DNA of 64,000 nucleotides from Mycobacterium sp. SMC-4 (GCF_025263265.1 NZ_CP079869.1:4402001-4466000), one strand, 5' to 3'. Shown: positions 52,545 through 62,181, numbered from the stretch's first letter. Notes: generated from the sequence alone by a model not told the origin. Translations and numbers: made by a program.

Positions 52545-54875
52545 CTAGAGCTTTTGTATCGGGGCGTGGTTGTGCATCAGCTTCACCCGCCCGGCGCTGC
52601 CGAAGTCGATCAGCGACATGGCCGACTCGCCGGCTCCGGACACTTCCTCGACCCGGCCCAGCCCGTACTTGTCGTGGTTGACCCGGTCGCCGGGTTCGAG
52701 CACCACCATCGGGCGCTTACCCGCTGCCGAGCGTGCCGGTGACGGTCGCGGCGTGCCGTACCGGCCCGCATTGCCGACCGGCGCGGCGAACCGCGATTGC
52801 GGCGTCTCCGTGCGGCGCCAGTTGATCAGGTCTTCGGGGATCTCCCGCAGAAAGCGTGATTCCGGGTTGAGCATCGGCTGGCCCCAGGACGAGCGCACCT
52901 TCGCACGGCTGAGGTACAGACGCTGACGGGCCCGGGTGATGCCGACATAGGCCAGGCGCCGCTCCTCGGACAACTCGACGGGATCGCCGAGGGCGCGCAT
53001 GTGCGGAAACATGCCGTCCTCCCACCCGGTGACGAACACGATCGGGAACTCCAGGCCCTTGGCGGTGTGCAGGGTCATCATGGTGACCACCCCGGCGCCG
53101 TGCTCGGGGATGTCGTCGGCGTCGGCGACCAGGGACACCCGCTCCAGGAACGCCGCCAGCACCCCGGTGTCGGGGACGTCTTCGTCCTGTTGCTGTGCGC
53201 CGTCCTCGTCGGCCAGGGCCCGAAGGTTGGCCAGGTCGGTGGCGAATTCGTGTGCCACCGAGACCAATTCATTGAGGTTGTCCAACCGGGCGAGGTCCTG
53301 GGCGTCGGTGGAGGACTCGAGTTCGGCGCGGTAGCCGGTACGGTCGAGCACCGCTTCGACGAGTTCGCCGAGTTCGCCGTCGAGGCCGGCCCGCAGATCG
53401 TCGAGCAGCGCGACGAAGCTCGCGATGGCCTTCTCCGAGCGGGAGTTCAGCATCGGCACCTTGCCCTCGGCAGCTGCGACGAGGGCGTCGGCGAAACTGG
53501 CGCCGGTGTTCTCGGCGTAGACCGCCACACATGCTTCGGCCCGGTCGCCGATGCCGCGGCGCGGGGTGTTGAGGATGCGCCGCATACTGACCGCGTCGCC
53601 GGGGTTGTCGAGCACCCGCAGATAGGCCACGATGTCGCGAATCTCCCTGCGTTCGTAGAACCGAACGCCGCCGACGACCTTGTAGGGAATGCCGGCGCGG
53701 ATGAACACCTCCTCGATCGCGCGGGAGGAGTTGTTGGTGCGATAGAACACCGCGACGTCGTTATAGCTGAATGCGCTGCTGGAATCGGCGAGTGCGTCGA
53801 TCTCCTGGGCGATGAAGCGCGCCTCGTCGTGCTCGTTCTCCGCGACATAGCCGACGATCAGTTCGCCTTCACCGGCATCGGTCCACAGCCTCTTCTCCCG
53901 CCGTCCAGCGTTGCGAGCGATGACCGCGTTGGCGGCGTTGAGAATGGTCTGCGTGGAGCGGTAGTTCTGTTCGAGCAGAATCGTGGTGGCGTTCGGGAAG
54001 TCGCGTTCGAAATCTTCGATGTTGCGGATCGTCGCCCCGCGGAAGGCGTAGATGGACTGGTCGGCGTCACCGACGACGCACAACTCGGCCGGGGCTACCG
54101 CATCGTCGGACTCGGTGGCCCCGCCTCCGACGAGCTCGCGCACCAGGACGTACTGCGCGTGGTTGGTGTCCTGGTACTCGTCGACGAGGATGTGGCGGAA
54201 CCGGCGACGGTAATACTGAGCGATCTGGGGAAACGCCTGCAGCACCGCGACCGTCTCGCCGATCAGGTCGTCGAAGTCCAGCGCGTTGGACGCGCGCAGC
54301 CTGCGCTGGTACTCGCCGTACACCTCGGCGATGATGCGGGCCAGGTCATCGGCGGCCTCCGAAGCTTCCGCGGCGGCCTGCTCGGGGCCGATCAGCTCGT
54401 TCTTCAGGTTCGAGATGCCGTTGGCCAGCAGCCGGGGAGAGTGCTTCTTGGTGTCGAGCCCCAAGTCCTTGCCGATCATCAACAGCAGCCGCCGTGAATC
54501 GTCGGCGTCGTAGATCGAGAAGTTGGAGTTCAACCCCGGCAGTAGCGACGCCTGGTTGCGCAGGATGCGCACACACGAGGAGTGGAAGGTGGAGATCCAC
54601 ATGTTGCGAGCCCGAGGACCCACAAGTCCGGCGACTCGCTCGCGCATCTCGGCGGCGGCCTTGTTGGTGAACGTGATGGCCAGCACCTGCCCGACCCCGA
54701 CCTCCCGGGCGGCCAGCAGGTAGGCGATGCGGCGGGTCAACACCGCGGTCTTGCCCGAGCCCGCGCCGGCGACGATGAGCAGCGGCGAGCCCTCGTGCAA
54801 CACAGCCTGGCGCTGCTGCGGGTTGAGCCCGTCCAGGAGTTCGTCGGTGCCGGTGGCGGGGTACAGCGATGTCAT
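52545..54875 (-). CDS. uvrD1: UvrD/PcrA-type DNA helicase UvrD1
   Basis: 3'-5' SF1 helicase for nucleotide excision and other repair. The 776-residue protein has the Q-motif (LNPQQRQAVLHEGSPLLIVA), Walker A GAGSGKTAVLTRR (~37), Walker B VDEYQDTN, motif III GDADQSIYAFRGA, and motifs V-VI in MTLHTAKGLEFPIVFVTGWE and RRLAYVGITRARQRLYLS. The C-terminal Tudor-like tail (VEEVSGAGESAMSLIDFG) that binds RNA polymerase or Ku is present. Length normal. Confidence 0.97.
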   Translation of the reverse strand: MTSLYPATGTDELLDGLNPQQRQAVLHEGSPLLIVAGAGSGKTAVLTRRIAYLLAAREVGVGQVLAITFTNKAAAEMRERVAGLVGPRARNMWISTFHSSCVRILRNQASLLPGLNSNFSIYDADDSRRLLLMIGKDLGLDTKKHSPRLLANGISNLKNELIGPEQAAAEASEAADDLARIIAEVYGEYQRRLRASNALDFDDLIGETVAVLQAFPQIAQYYRRRFRHILVDEYQDTNHAQYVLVRELVGGGATESDDAVAPAELCVVGDADQSIYAFRGATIRNIEDFERDFPNATTILLEQNYRSTQTILNAANAVIARNAGRREKRLWTDAGEGELIVGYVAENEHDEARFIAQEIDALADSSSAFSYNDVAVFYRTNNSSRAIEEVFIRAGIPYKVVGGVRFYERREIRDIVAYLRVLDNPGDAVSMRRILNTPRRGIGDRAEACVAVYAENTGASFADALVAAAEGKVPMLNSRSEKAIASFVALLDDLRAGLDGELGELVEAVLDRTGYRAELESSTDAQDLARLDNLNELVSVAHEFATDLANLRALADEDGAQQQDEDVPDTGVLAAFLERVSLVADADDIPEHGAGVVTMMTLHTAKGLEFPIVFVTGWEDGMFPHMRALGDPVELSEERRLAYVGITRARQRLYLSRAKVRSSWGQPMLNPESRFLREIPEDLINWRRTETPQSRFAAPVGNAGRYGTPRPSPARSAAGKRPMVVLEPGDRVNHDKYGLGRVEEVSGAGESAMSLIDFGSAGRVKLMHNHAPIQKL

Positions 54876-55019
54876 ATCGTTACCAACCTACCGCTGCGGT
54901 GCGACACTCTTTGCGCTGGCACGGCGGGTAGTGGCACACTCGTTGAGTGCTTTGTGCGCAGTGGCGATTTTTCTACGGGTACCGGCCTGCGGTGCCCGTG
55001 GTCTAGCTGCTTCCCCTAC

Positions 55020-55095
55020 AGCCCCGCGGTCCGCTTCGGCGATCCGGGGCTCGTCTCTTGTGTGAGGCCCGAAGCCGGATGAGACCTTCACACAA
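55020..55095 (+). promoter_or_regulatory. two-hairpin leader upstream of chorismate mutase gene
   Basis: First hairpin AGCCCCG (55020-55026) with CGGGGCT (55045-55051); second TTGTGTGA (55058-55065) with TCACACAA (55088-55095). They end 11 bases before the GGAGG that serves the ATG at 55118. Leader regulation or structure only is possible; inference. Confidence 0.4.
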
Positions 55096-55117
55096 CGAGA
55101 ATTCGGAGGACCGAGAG

Positions 55118-55384
55118 ATGACGACGACGGAGACCACCCAGGTGCCCGATATCGACGAGCTGCGCAAGGAGATCGACCGCCTCGACGCGGAGATCCTCGC
55201 AGCGGTCAAGCGGCGCACCGAGGTGTCGCAGACCATCGGCAAGGCCCGCATGGCCTCCGGAGGCACCCGACTGGTGCACAGCCGCGAGATGAAGGTCATC
55301 GAGCGCTACAGCGAGCTGGGCATCGAGGGCAAGAACCTGGCGATGCTGCTGCTGCGCCTGGGCCGCGGCCGGCTCGGCTACTAG
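55118..55384 (+). CDS. intracellular chorismate mutase (AroQ type)
   Basis: Converts chorismate to prephenate for Phe/Tyr synthesis. The 88-residue AroQ-delta enzyme has the helical pattern IDELRKEIDRLDAEILAAVK, RRTEVSQTIGKARMASGGTR, and C-terminal LLLRLGRGRLGY that in M. tuberculosis contacts and is activated by DAHP synthase. ATG 55118 follows GGAGGACCGAGAG; an in-frame ATG at 55079 begins MRPSHNENSE and resembles the longer annotated Rv0948c start, so it is a real alternative. Confidence 0.92.
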   Translation: MTTTETTQVPDIDELRKEIDRLDAEILAAVKRRTEVSQTIGKARMASGGTRLVHSREMKVIERYSELGIEGKNLAMLLLRLGRGRLGY

Positions 55385-55385
55385 T

Positions 55386-55436
55386 GATTTCGGCGCGCTG
55401 AAGCACCCTCAGCGTCGTTTACCGCGCCGAAGTCAC
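55386..55436. repeat. 51-bp dispersed palindrome, copy 2
   Basis: Arms GATTTCGGCGCG and CGCGCCGAAGTC. It begins two bases after the chorismate mutase stop and contains the stop codon of the convergent acyltransferase gene, so it can serve as a terminator for both. Confidence 0.8.
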
Positions 55437-57448
55437 TGCTGAGGTTTGAGCGCCTCCACCAACCACGGCGTCAGCCACTTGACCGCCTCCGGGGTGGGAT
55501 GCACCCCATCACTGCGCAACCGGATGCCGTCGAGTTTGGTCTGGTAGTAGCCGTTCGGGCTGAGCTTGGCGTTGAGGTCGAGCACCGCGGCATTCGGGCG
55601 CTCGGCAACAACGCTGCGCAGGAGCGAGTTCCAGGTCTCGACGCGGGTGGGCTGATCCTCGGGATACAAGCTGCCGTCCGGCTTCTCAGCGCGCCGGTTG
55701 TACGGTTCGGTCGTCGCGACGATGCGTGCTCCGGTCGAGCCCAGGATGTCGAGCGCACGGCGCAGCTCGGCGCGCAGGTAGGCGTTGTACCCCGGTTCAC
55801 CGATGTGCGTCCACCTGCCTTCGTTCATCCGGTCGACGACCTCCCACCGCCCGACGACCAGCAGCACGACGTCGGGTTGGGCGTGGGCGATGCGTTGGGC
55901 CCACCGGCTGGGCCAAGCGTCGCACTCGGGCTTCTGGTTGAGCTCCTGACCGACGTATTCATAGGGTCCACCGCGGGCGATGCCGCAGCCGATCGTGGTG
56001 TAGTCGGCGAACTCCACTCCCGGGGTCTCGGGCAGGTAGCGCATCAGCGTCCATGCGATCGAGTCACCGAACACCGCGACCTGCAGGTCCCCCGGGGCCC
56101 GCTGACGCGCCGGCCGGGTGACCTCCACCGGTATCTCGGGCGCGACCAGCGCGGCTGAATTGATCAGCGGGTCCGGCGTCCTGAGTGGCGTGACCCCGGC
56201 CGGCATCACGGTCAACGTCACCACCGCCGCCGTGGCTGCGGTCGCCCCGGCCAACGGCAGCATCGGCACCAGCCGCGGGCGCCATTCCCGGATCGGTTGC
56301 TCGATCAGCCACCACGACACCGCCGCGACGGCGATGGTGGCCGCGCAGCGCAGCGCGAACAGTCGCCACCCCTCGGCGCCGGTGCGTTCACCATTGAGCA
56401 CCAGGAAGATCGGCCAGTGCCACAGGTACACGCCGTAGGAGATCGCACCGAGGCCGACCAGCGGCGCCATCGACAGCACCTTGGCGACCGGACCGTCCTG
56501 CGCCAGCGCGACCGGCGCGATGATGAGTACCGCGGCCACCGCGACGATGATCAGCAATCCGCTGCGGAACTCCTGCGCGGTGCCGGTGGCAAAGCGCGCC
56601 GCCATCACCAGCATCACCAGCCCGACGACCGGAAGAGCGCGGCACAGCCAACGCGCCCACCTGGTGCGCAGTATCTCCAGGCCGGCGGTCATCCCACGCC
56701 AATCCCGGACCAGCAGCGCCGCGGCCGCGGCGCCCAACAGCAGCGCCTGCGCGCGGGTGTCGGTCCCGAAGTAGACGCGGTTGAGTGACTCCTCGGTGGT
56801 CCACCGCATGGTCGCCGCCGCCGATGCCAGGCATCCGAGGATCGCGATCGCCAGCACCGTCCGCCGCACCGCGCGGCTCGACAGTGGCACGCCGCGGCGG
56901 TAGGCGATGGCGGCCAGCGCGGCCACCACCGCGGCCAGCAACAGCGGCCACAGCACGTAGTACTGCTCTTCGACACCCAACGACCAGGTGTGCTGCAGCG
57001 GCGACGGCGGAGCGCCCTGCGAGAAGTAGTCGGTGTGTCCGGCAACGAAGACCCAGTTCGACACCCAGAACAGCGCCGCCACCGCTTCGGTGCGCAGGCC
57101 CGCGGTGGACTCGGAGGCGAACAGCTCGCGCACCAACACCACGGTCAGCACCATCACCAGCAGCGCCGGAAGCAACCGGCGAGCACGGCGAATCCAGAAG
57201 TTCCGCAGCCCGATTCGGCCGGTACGACCGATCTCGTCGAGCAACAGCGAGGTGATGAGAAACCCGCTGAGCACGAAGAAGACGTCGACGCCGAGGAACC
57301 CGCCGGAAAAGCCGGGCACCCCGCCGTGGGCCGCCAGCACCAGCGCGACGGCGACCGCCCGCACCCCGTCGAGCGCCGGAATGGCCTGGCCGGGACCGAC
57401 ATACTGGCGCGGCCCCACCCGGATCGGCGCCGCACTCACGGCAGTCAC
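55433..57448 (-). CDS. OafA/YrhL-type acyltransferase with SGNH domain
   Basis: A 671-residue membrane O-acyltransferase. The N-terminal acyltransferase-3 domain has ~10 membrane segments (IPALDGVRAVAVALVLAAHG with catalytic His, GGFLGVDVFFVLSGFLITSL). The C-terminal ~230-residue SGNH hydrolase-like domain is external (AVFGDSIAWTLMRYLPE for block I, GRWEVVDR, SDGVHPTPEAVKWL for the Asp-His pair). Likely acetylates or acylates envelope glycan or lipid sugars. It is convergent with the chorismate mutase gene. Confidence 0.92.
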   Translation of the reverse strand: MTAVSAAPIRVGPRQYVGPGQAIPALDGVRAVAVALVLAAHGGVPGFSGGFLGVDVFFVLSGFLITSLLLDEIGRTGRIGLRNFWIRRARRLLPALLVMVLTVVLVRELFASESTAGLRTEAVAALFWVSNWVFVAGHTDYFSQGAPPSPLQHTWSLGVEEQYYVLWPLLLAAVVAALAAIAYRRGVPLSSRAVRRTVLAIAILGCLASAAATMRWTTEESLNRVYFGTDTRAQALLLGAAAAALLVRDWRGMTAGLEILRTRWARWLCRALPVVGLVMLVMAARFATGTAQEFRSGLLIIVAVAAVLIIAPVALAQDGPVAKVLSMAPLVGLGAISYGVYLWHWPIFLVLNGERTGAEGWRLFALRCAATIAVAAVSWWLIEQPIREWRPRLVPMLPLAGATAATAAVVTLTVMPAGVTPLRTPDPLINSAALVAPEIPVEVTRPARQRAPGDLQVAVFGDSIAWTLMRYLPETPGVEFADYTTIGCGIARGGPYEYVGQELNQKPECDAWPSRWAQRIAHAQPDVVLLVVGRWEVVDRMNEGRWTHIGEPGYNAYLRAELRRALDILGSTGARIVATTEPYNRRAEKPDGSLYPEDQPTRVETWNSLLRSVVAERPNAAVLDLNAKLSPNGYYQTKLDGIRLRSDGVHPTPEAVKWLTPWLVEALKPQQ

Positions 57449-57540
57449 GTCCCGAGGCCCTCCTCGTTGTCCATCCGGCTACGAGCAAGGGAGTCTATGG
57501 CCGCGGCGACGCCGGACCCGGGAGGCGCGCGCGCCATCCG

Positions 57541-57600
57541 GCGAGCAGACGCGAACTCCCCCAATGTGGGCGCTGGTGAGGGGTTTGCGCGTCTGCTCGC
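57541..57600. repeat. 60-bp imperfect palindrome between acyltransferase and gabD genes
   Basis: Arms GCGAGCAGACGCGAACTCCCC (57541-57561) and 57580-57600 pair at nearly all positions. It is unrelated in sequence to the 51-bp family. It ends 14 bases from the gabD stop and could end that transcript. Confidence 0.75.
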
Positions 57601-57614
57601 GCAAACCGGTGATG

Positions 57615-59063
57615 CTATTTCGTCAGGGCTATGTACTTGGTTTCCAGGTATTCCTCGATGCCCTCGGTGCCACCCTCGCGGCCGAAACCTGATTCCTTGA
57701 TGCCGCCGAACGGGGCGGCCGCATCAGAGATGACCCCGCGATTGATGCCGACGATGCCGGACTCAAGGCTTTCGGCGACGCGCAGGGCGCGGTCCAGTGA
57801 CTGCGTATAAATGTAGGCGGCCAGGCCGTACTCGGTGTCGTTGGCCGCGGCGATGCCCTCTTCTTCGGTGTCGAACCCGGCGATCGGGGCGACCGGTCCG
57901 AACACCTCTTCCTTGAGGATCCGGGCGCCGGCAGGCACGTCGGTCAGCACGGTGGCCGGGTAGAAGTTGCCGGGACCGTCGGAAGCGACGCCGCCGACGG
58001 CCACGGTCGCCCCGCGCGAGACAGCATCACTGACCAGTTCGGTCACGGTGCCGACCTGCTTGGCGCTGATCAGCGGCCCGAGCTTGGAGTCGTCGTCGAG
58101 CCCGTTGCCGAGGGTGAACTCGCTCATCCGCCGGACCAGTTTGTCGGTGAACTCCTCGCGCACTGCGTTGGCCACGTGAAACCGGTTGGCCGCGGTGCAG
58201 GCCTCGCCTCCGTTGCGCATCTTGGCCAGCACGGCACCGTCGACCGCGGCGTTGACGTCGGCGTCGTCGAACACGATGAACGGCGCGTTGCCGCCGAGCT
58301 CCATCGAGGTCCGCAGCAGCTTGTCTGCCGACTGTTTGACCAGGGCCTTACCCACGCCGGTGGAACCGGTGAAGGTCAGCTTGCGCAACCGGCCGTCGTT
58401 GATCAACCGCTCGGTGACCGGGCCGGGACTGCTGGTCGGCAGCACCGACAGCACACCCTTGGGCAGACCGGCTTCGTCCATCAGCTTGGCCAGCAACAGC
58501 ATGGTCAGCGGGGTCTCCTGTGCGGGCTTGACGATCATCGTGCAGCCCGCCGCGAACGCCGGCCCCATCTTGCGGGTGCCCATGGCCAGCGGGAAGTTCC
58601 ACGGCGTGATGGCGTAGCACGGGCCGACGGGTTGCTTGGTCACCAGGATGCGGCCGGTTCCGGCGGGGCTGTGGGTGTAGCGGCCATCGATGCGCACGGC
58701 TTCCTCGGCGAACCAGCGGAAGAATTCGGCGCCGTAGGTGACCTCGCCTTTGCTCTCGGCCAGCACCTTGCCCATCTCCAGCGTCATCAGCGTGGCGATC
58801 TCATCAGCTCGCTCGGTGATCGCCTCGAACACCGAGCGCAGGATCTCACCGCGGGTCCGAGCCGGCGTCGCCGCCCATTCGGACTGGACCGCGCACGCCG
58901 CGTCCAGCGCGGCGGCAGCGTCGTCGGCGGTGCCGTCGGCGACGGCGGTCAGCACCTCGTCGTTGCTGGGGTCCAGAACGTTGAACGTCGATGCGCCTTC
59001 GCGCTCCTGGCCGCCGATCCAGAGGCCGGTGGGAACTGACTTCAACAGCGTCGCGGTGTCCAT
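57615..59063 (-). CDS. gabD: NAD(P)-dependent succinate-semialdehyde dehydrogenase GabD
   Basis: Oxidises succinic semialdehyde to succinate, linking GABA or a variant TCA route to the cycle. The 482-residue aldehyde dehydrogenase has [33 protein letters not shown], catalytic Glu255 (MELGGNAPF) and Cys289 (GGEACTAAN). ATG 59063 begins [21 protein letters not shown] 59078 adds five residues and lies right behind a GAAGG. Transcribed divergently from pgi. Confidence 0.93.
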   Translation of the reverse strand: MDTATLLKSVPTGLWIGGQEREGASTFNVLDPSNDEVLTAVADGTADDAAAALDAACAVQSEWAATPARTRGEILRSVFEAITERADEIATLMTLEMGKVLAESKGEVTYGAEFFRWFAEEAVRIDGRYTHSPAGTGRILVTKQPVGPCYAITPWNFPLAMGTRKMGPAFAAGCTMIVKPAQETPLTMLLLAKLMDEAGLPKGVLSVLPTSSPGPVTERLINDGRLRKLTFTGSTGVGKALVKQSADKLLRTSMELGGNAPFIVFDDADVNAAVDGAVLAKMRNGGEACTAANRFHVANAVREEFTDKLVRRMSEFTLGNGLDDDSKLGPLISAKQVGTVTELVSDAVSRGATVAVGGVASDGPGNFYPATVLTDVPAGARILKEEVFGPVAPIAGFDTEEEGIAAANDTEYGLAAYIYTQSLDRALRVAESLESGIVGINRGVISDAAAPFGGIKESGFGREGGTEGIEEYLETKYIALTK

Positions 59064-59111
59064 ACCCACGTCATACACCTTCGTTCACCGGACCGCACTA
59101 GGGTTCTGTAC

Positions 59112-60761
59112 ATGGGTTCTGACATCACCGCCACACCCGCATGGCAGGCGCTGGCCCGTCATCACGACGACATCGGCACCGTGCACCTGCGCGACCTGTT
59201 CGCCCAGGATCCCGCACGGGGCTCCGAGATGACGCTGACGGTCGGTGATCTCTACATCGACTACAGCAAGCACCGCCTGACCCGGGAAACTCTGGGTCTG
59301 CTGGTGGATCTGGCGCACGCGGCCGAGCTGCCCGCCCGCCGCGACGCGATGTTCGCCGGGGTGCACATCAACACCTCTGAGGACCGGGCGGTGCTGCACA
59401 CCGCGCTGCGGTTGCCCCGCGACGCGTCGCTGGCGGTAGACGGTCAGGACGTCGTCACCGACGTGCACCAGGTCCTCGATCGGATGGGCGACTTCACCGA
59501 CCGCTTGCGCAACGGGCAATGGCGAGGCGCCACCGGCGAGCGCATCACGACGGTGGTCAACATCGGTATCGGCGGTTCGGATCTGGGTCCGGTGATGGTG
59601 TACCAGGCGTTGCGTCACTACGCCGACGCCGGCATCTCGGCACGCTTCGTGTCCAACGTCGACCCCGCCGACCTGGTGGCCACACTCGACGGACTCGACC
59701 CGGCCAGCACGCTTTTCGTGATCGCGTCAAAGACGTTCTCGACCCTGGAGACGCTGACCAATGCCACGGCGGCACGGCGCTGGCTCACCGATGCACTCGG
59801 AGACGACGCGGTGTCTGCGCATTTCGTCGCGGTATCGACCAATGCCGAGCTCGTCGCCGAGTTCGGCATCGACACCGACAACATGTTCGGTTTCTGGGAC
59901 TGGGTCGGCGGTCGCTATTCGGTCGACTCGGCGATCGGGCTGTCGGTGATGGCGGTGATCGGCAGGGAGCGCTTCGCGGAATTCCTGGAAGGCTTCCACA
60001 TCGTCGACGAACATTTCCGTTCGGCACCACTGGAGGTCAATGCACCGGTGCTGCTGGGCCTGATCGGGCTCTGGTACAACAACTTCTTCGGCGCGGAAAC
60101 CCGTGCGGTACTCCCCTATTCGAACGACCTAGCGCGTTTCGCGGCGTATCTCCAGCAGCTGACCATGGAGTCCAACGGCAAATCAGTGCGCGCCGACGGC
60201 TCAGCGGTGACGTCGCAGACCGGCGAAATCTTCTGGGGCGAGCCGGGAACCAATGGCCAGCACGCGTTCTATCAGTTGCTTCACCAGGGCACTCGGCTGG
60301 TGCCGGCTGACTTCATCGGGTTCAGCGAGCCGACCGACGATCTGCCGACCGCCGACGGCACCGGAAGCATGCACGACCTGTTGATGAGCAACTTCTTCGC
60401 CCAAACTCAGGTGCTCGCCTTCGGCAAGACCGCCGCGGAGATAGCGGCCGAGGGCACCGCGGCAGATGTGGTGGCCCACAAGGTGATGCCCGGCAACCGG
60501 CCCAGCACGTCGATTCTGGGGAGCCGGCTGACCCCCTCGGTGGTCGGTCAACTGATCGCGCTCTACGAGCATCAGGTGTTCGTCGAAGGCATCATCTGGG
60601 GGATCGACTCCTTCGACCAGTGGGGCGTGGAGTTGGGCAAGACCCAGGCAAAGGCACTGCTGCCCGTCCTCATCGACGCGGGATCCCCTGCAGAGCAGAC
60701 GGATTCGTCGACCGATGCGCTGGTGCGTCACTACCGCGTCCAGCGCGGACGGTCGGGCTGA
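59112..60761 (+). CDS. pgi: glucose-6-phosphate isomerase Pgi
   Basis: Interconverts glucose-6-phosphate and fructose-6-phosphate. A 549-residue protein with [37 protein letters not shown], the catalytic [18 protein letters not shown] and [15 protein letters not shown] with the conserved His. Length typical; only 33 bp from the divergent gabD start. Confidence 0.98.
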   Translation: MGSDITATPAWQALARHHDDIGTVHLRDLFAQDPARGSEMTLTVGDLYIDYSKHRLTRETLGLLVDLAHAAELPARRDAMFAGVHINTSEDRAVLHTALRLPRDASLAVDGQDVVTDVHQVLDRMGDFTDRLRNGQWRGATGERITTVVNIGIGGSDLGPVMVYQALRHYADAGISARFVSNVDPADLVATLDGLDPASTLFVIASKTFSTLETLTNATAARRWLTDALGDDAVSAHFVAVSTNAELVAEFGIDTDNMFGFWDWVGGRYSVDSAIGLSVMAVIGRERFAEFLEGFHIVDEHFRSAPLEVNAPVLLGLIGLWYNNFFGAETRAVLPYSNDLARFAAYLQQLTMESNGKSVRADGSAVTSQTGEIFWGEPGTNGQHAFYQLLHQGTRLVPADFIGFSEPTDDLPTADGTGSMHDLLMSNFFAQTQVLAFGKTAAEIAAEGTAADVVAHKVMPGNRPSTSILGSRLTPSVVGQLIALYEHQVFVEGIIWGIDSFDQWGVELGKTQAKALLPVLIDAGSPAEQTDSSTDALVRHYRVQRGRSG

Positions 60762-60762
60762 G

Positions 60763-60808
60763 CTCAGCGCGCGGCGCGCGCAGGTCGGACTCAGCGCGCG
60801 GCGCGCGC
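60763..60808. repeat. 27-bp tandem duplication at 3' end of small membrane-protein gene
   Basis: The 19-bp CTCAGCGCGCGGCGCGCGC occurs at 60763-60781 and 60790-60808 with period 27. The second copy contains the last codons and stop of the gene at 60791; the first repeats them just outside it. GC palindromic content may let it act as a terminator between convergent genes. Confidence 0.7.
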
Positions 60809-61156
60809 CTGGACGAACGAGCGCACCCCGGCGACCAATAACACCAGCAGCAACACGAACATGATGGTGCTGGTGATGACGGCAGCGGGTCGTTCGGCAG
60901 TACCCGCGAACACGTCGCCGAGCCCGAACACGTTGCGCAGCGCCCCGAGTGCGGCCAGCAGCGCGATGGCCAGTGCGGCGTGCATGGCGTGCTTGCGCGC
61001 TCCCTCGGAACGCCGTCCGATCAGGGCGGTGACGAGCAGCAGGATGCCGACGAATGCCGGGATCAGCGCGGTCATGCTGGCCGCTCCGCTGGCGATGTAC
61101 GCGATCACCCCTGTGGCGACGAGCAGTCCTCCGGTCCAGGTGGTCAGGGCGAGCAT
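60791..61156 (-). CDS. small four-helix membrane protein
   Basis: A 121-residue protein with four membrane segments (WTGGLLVATGVIAYIASGA, ALIPAFVGILLLVTALIG, HAALAIALLAALGALRNVF, VITSTIMFVLLLVLLVAGV). No recognised function. ATG 61156 has AAAGGA upstream; the longer frame to 61288 would cross the 51-bp palindrome. Convergent with pgi. Confidence 0.75.
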   Translation of the reverse strand: MLALTTWTGGLLVATGVIAYIASGAASMTALIPAFVGILLLVTALIGRRSEGARKHAMHAALAIALLAALGALRNVFGLGDVFAGTAERPAAVITSTIMFVLLLVLLVAGVRSFVQARAAR

Positions 61157-61209
61157 CAGAGTCCTTTCGACGGCGGCTGTTGCCCAACAGTACCGACCGC
61201 GTCGCCGGT

Positions 61210-61260
61210 GATTTCGGCGCGGTTGTGGTCGCTGACCGACCGAAACCGCGCCGAAATCGC
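61210..61260. repeat. 51-bp dispersed palindrome, copy 3
   Basis: The best-paired copy: GATTTCGGCGCGGTT pairs with the complementary right arm and GGTCG-CTGA-CCGACC forms an inner stem, giving a long hairpin. It directly abuts the stop codon of the gene at 61261. Confidence 0.85.
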
Positions 61261-61791
61261 TCACGCGTCGGGGTCGGGCCGAGTCCATCCCAGGATCATC
61301 GCGGGCAGACAGCCACCGATGAGCATCACGGTCAGTGCCATCAGCCCACCGGCGTAGGCGATGTCACCGTTGGCGAAGTCGGTGGCGACCGATCCGATGA
61401 TCAGATAGAAGATCGGCACCAGCATCAGGTTCTGCGTCACGGTCAGCCCGATCGACCTGGCGTTGTTGCGTTGCGTCAGTTCGAACTCGTCGAGAGTGGC
61501 ATGCGGTGCGTCGCCCTGGCGCCCGGAGACGATCTGGAGCATCAGCCACAGCGGGAAGAAGACCAAGGTGGCGGGCAGCCATGCGATGGCCGCGCCACGG
61601 AAGCCCAACGCGCACAACACGCTGACCACCGCCATCACCGCGAAGCTCAGTGCGAGACCGGACACCAGAATCCGACGGCGACGCTGAGTGCGCCACGACG
61701 GCAGCCAATTGGCATATGCCTGTTCATGTTTGAGAAACCGCCTGGCGCGATAGTCCTGGTAGCGATCGAGGACGTTGGTCGAGTTCGACAT
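61261..61791 (-). CDS. membrane protein of unknown function
   Basis: A 176-residue protein with a polar N-terminus (RYQDYRARRFLKHEQAYANW) and four membrane segments in two hairpins. No domain recognised. ATG 61791 is chosen for AGGAG about 7 bases upstream; ATG 61797 would be too close. It lies 11 bases behind the Xre regulator gene and is probably co-transcribed and controlled by it. Confidence 0.77.
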   Translation of the reverse strand: MSNSTNVLDRYQDYRARRFLKHEQAYANWLPSWRTQRRRRILVSGLALSFAVMAVVSVLCALGFRGAAIAWLPATLVFFPLWLMLQIVSGRQGDAPHATLDEFELTQRNNARSIGLTVTQNLMLVPIFYLIIGSVATDFANGDIAYAGGLMALTVMLIGGCLPAMILGWTRPDPDA

Positions 61792-61802
61792 GAACATGCT
61801 CC

Positions 61803-62075
61803 TCAGGTTGGGACGTTCTTCCGGTAGAGCTCGGCCGACAACGGGGTGAAGGGCTCACGCGAGAACACGGCTTCGACCGGCAGGTCGAACACCTCGCAGA
61901 TCCGAAACGCCAGATCGAGGCTGGGGTAGTGATCGCCACGTTCGAGGGCGCCGACGGTCTGCGGGTTGACGTCGATGAGCTCGGCGAGCTGCGCGCGGGA
62001 CATCTTCCGCTCGGCACGCAGGACACCGATGCGGTTGTGGATGGGCCGCGTCTCCCCTCGCCGGACTGGACTCAC
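61803..62075 (-). CDS. Xre-family transcriptional regulator
   Basis: A ~90-residue regulator: HTH_3 fold IGVLRAERKMSRAQLAELIDV, NPQTVGALERGDHYPSLDLA, FRICEVFDLPVEAVF. This form (short, next to a small membrane protein) commonly controls its neighbour and itself. GTG 62075 is preferred; the frame goes up to 62111 but that would overrun the promoter. Function of target unknown. Confidence 0.82.
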   Translation of the reverse strand: MSPVRRGETRPIHNRIGVLRAERKMSRAQLAELIDVNPQTVGALERGDHYPSLDLAFRICEVFDLPVEAVFSREPFTPLSAELYRKNVPT

Positions 62076-62082
62076 CTCACCA

Positions 62083-62111
62083 AGTGTTGGGAAAACCCAA
62101 TGGTTTGTCAA
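62083..62111 (-). promoter_or_regulatory. candidate promoter and operator of the xre operon
   Basis: Minus-strand TTGACA at 62111-62106 and AACACT at 62088-62083 are spaced by 17 bases. A perfect palindrome TTGGG-AAAA-CCCAA (62087-62100) lies in the spacer, a place where the Xre protein could repress itself. Inference. Confidence 0.5.
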
Positions 62112-62181
62112 GTCAACCGATGGTTACGCCTGCTCTATGCGCGGTCGGGACTCCGCGCTACGCGGCAGCGGGTCCGGCGCT

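Noticed and set aside
53001..54497. 498-codon plus-strand frame opposite uvrD1
   Set aside because: Antisense shadow of the helicase gene with no recognisable domain.
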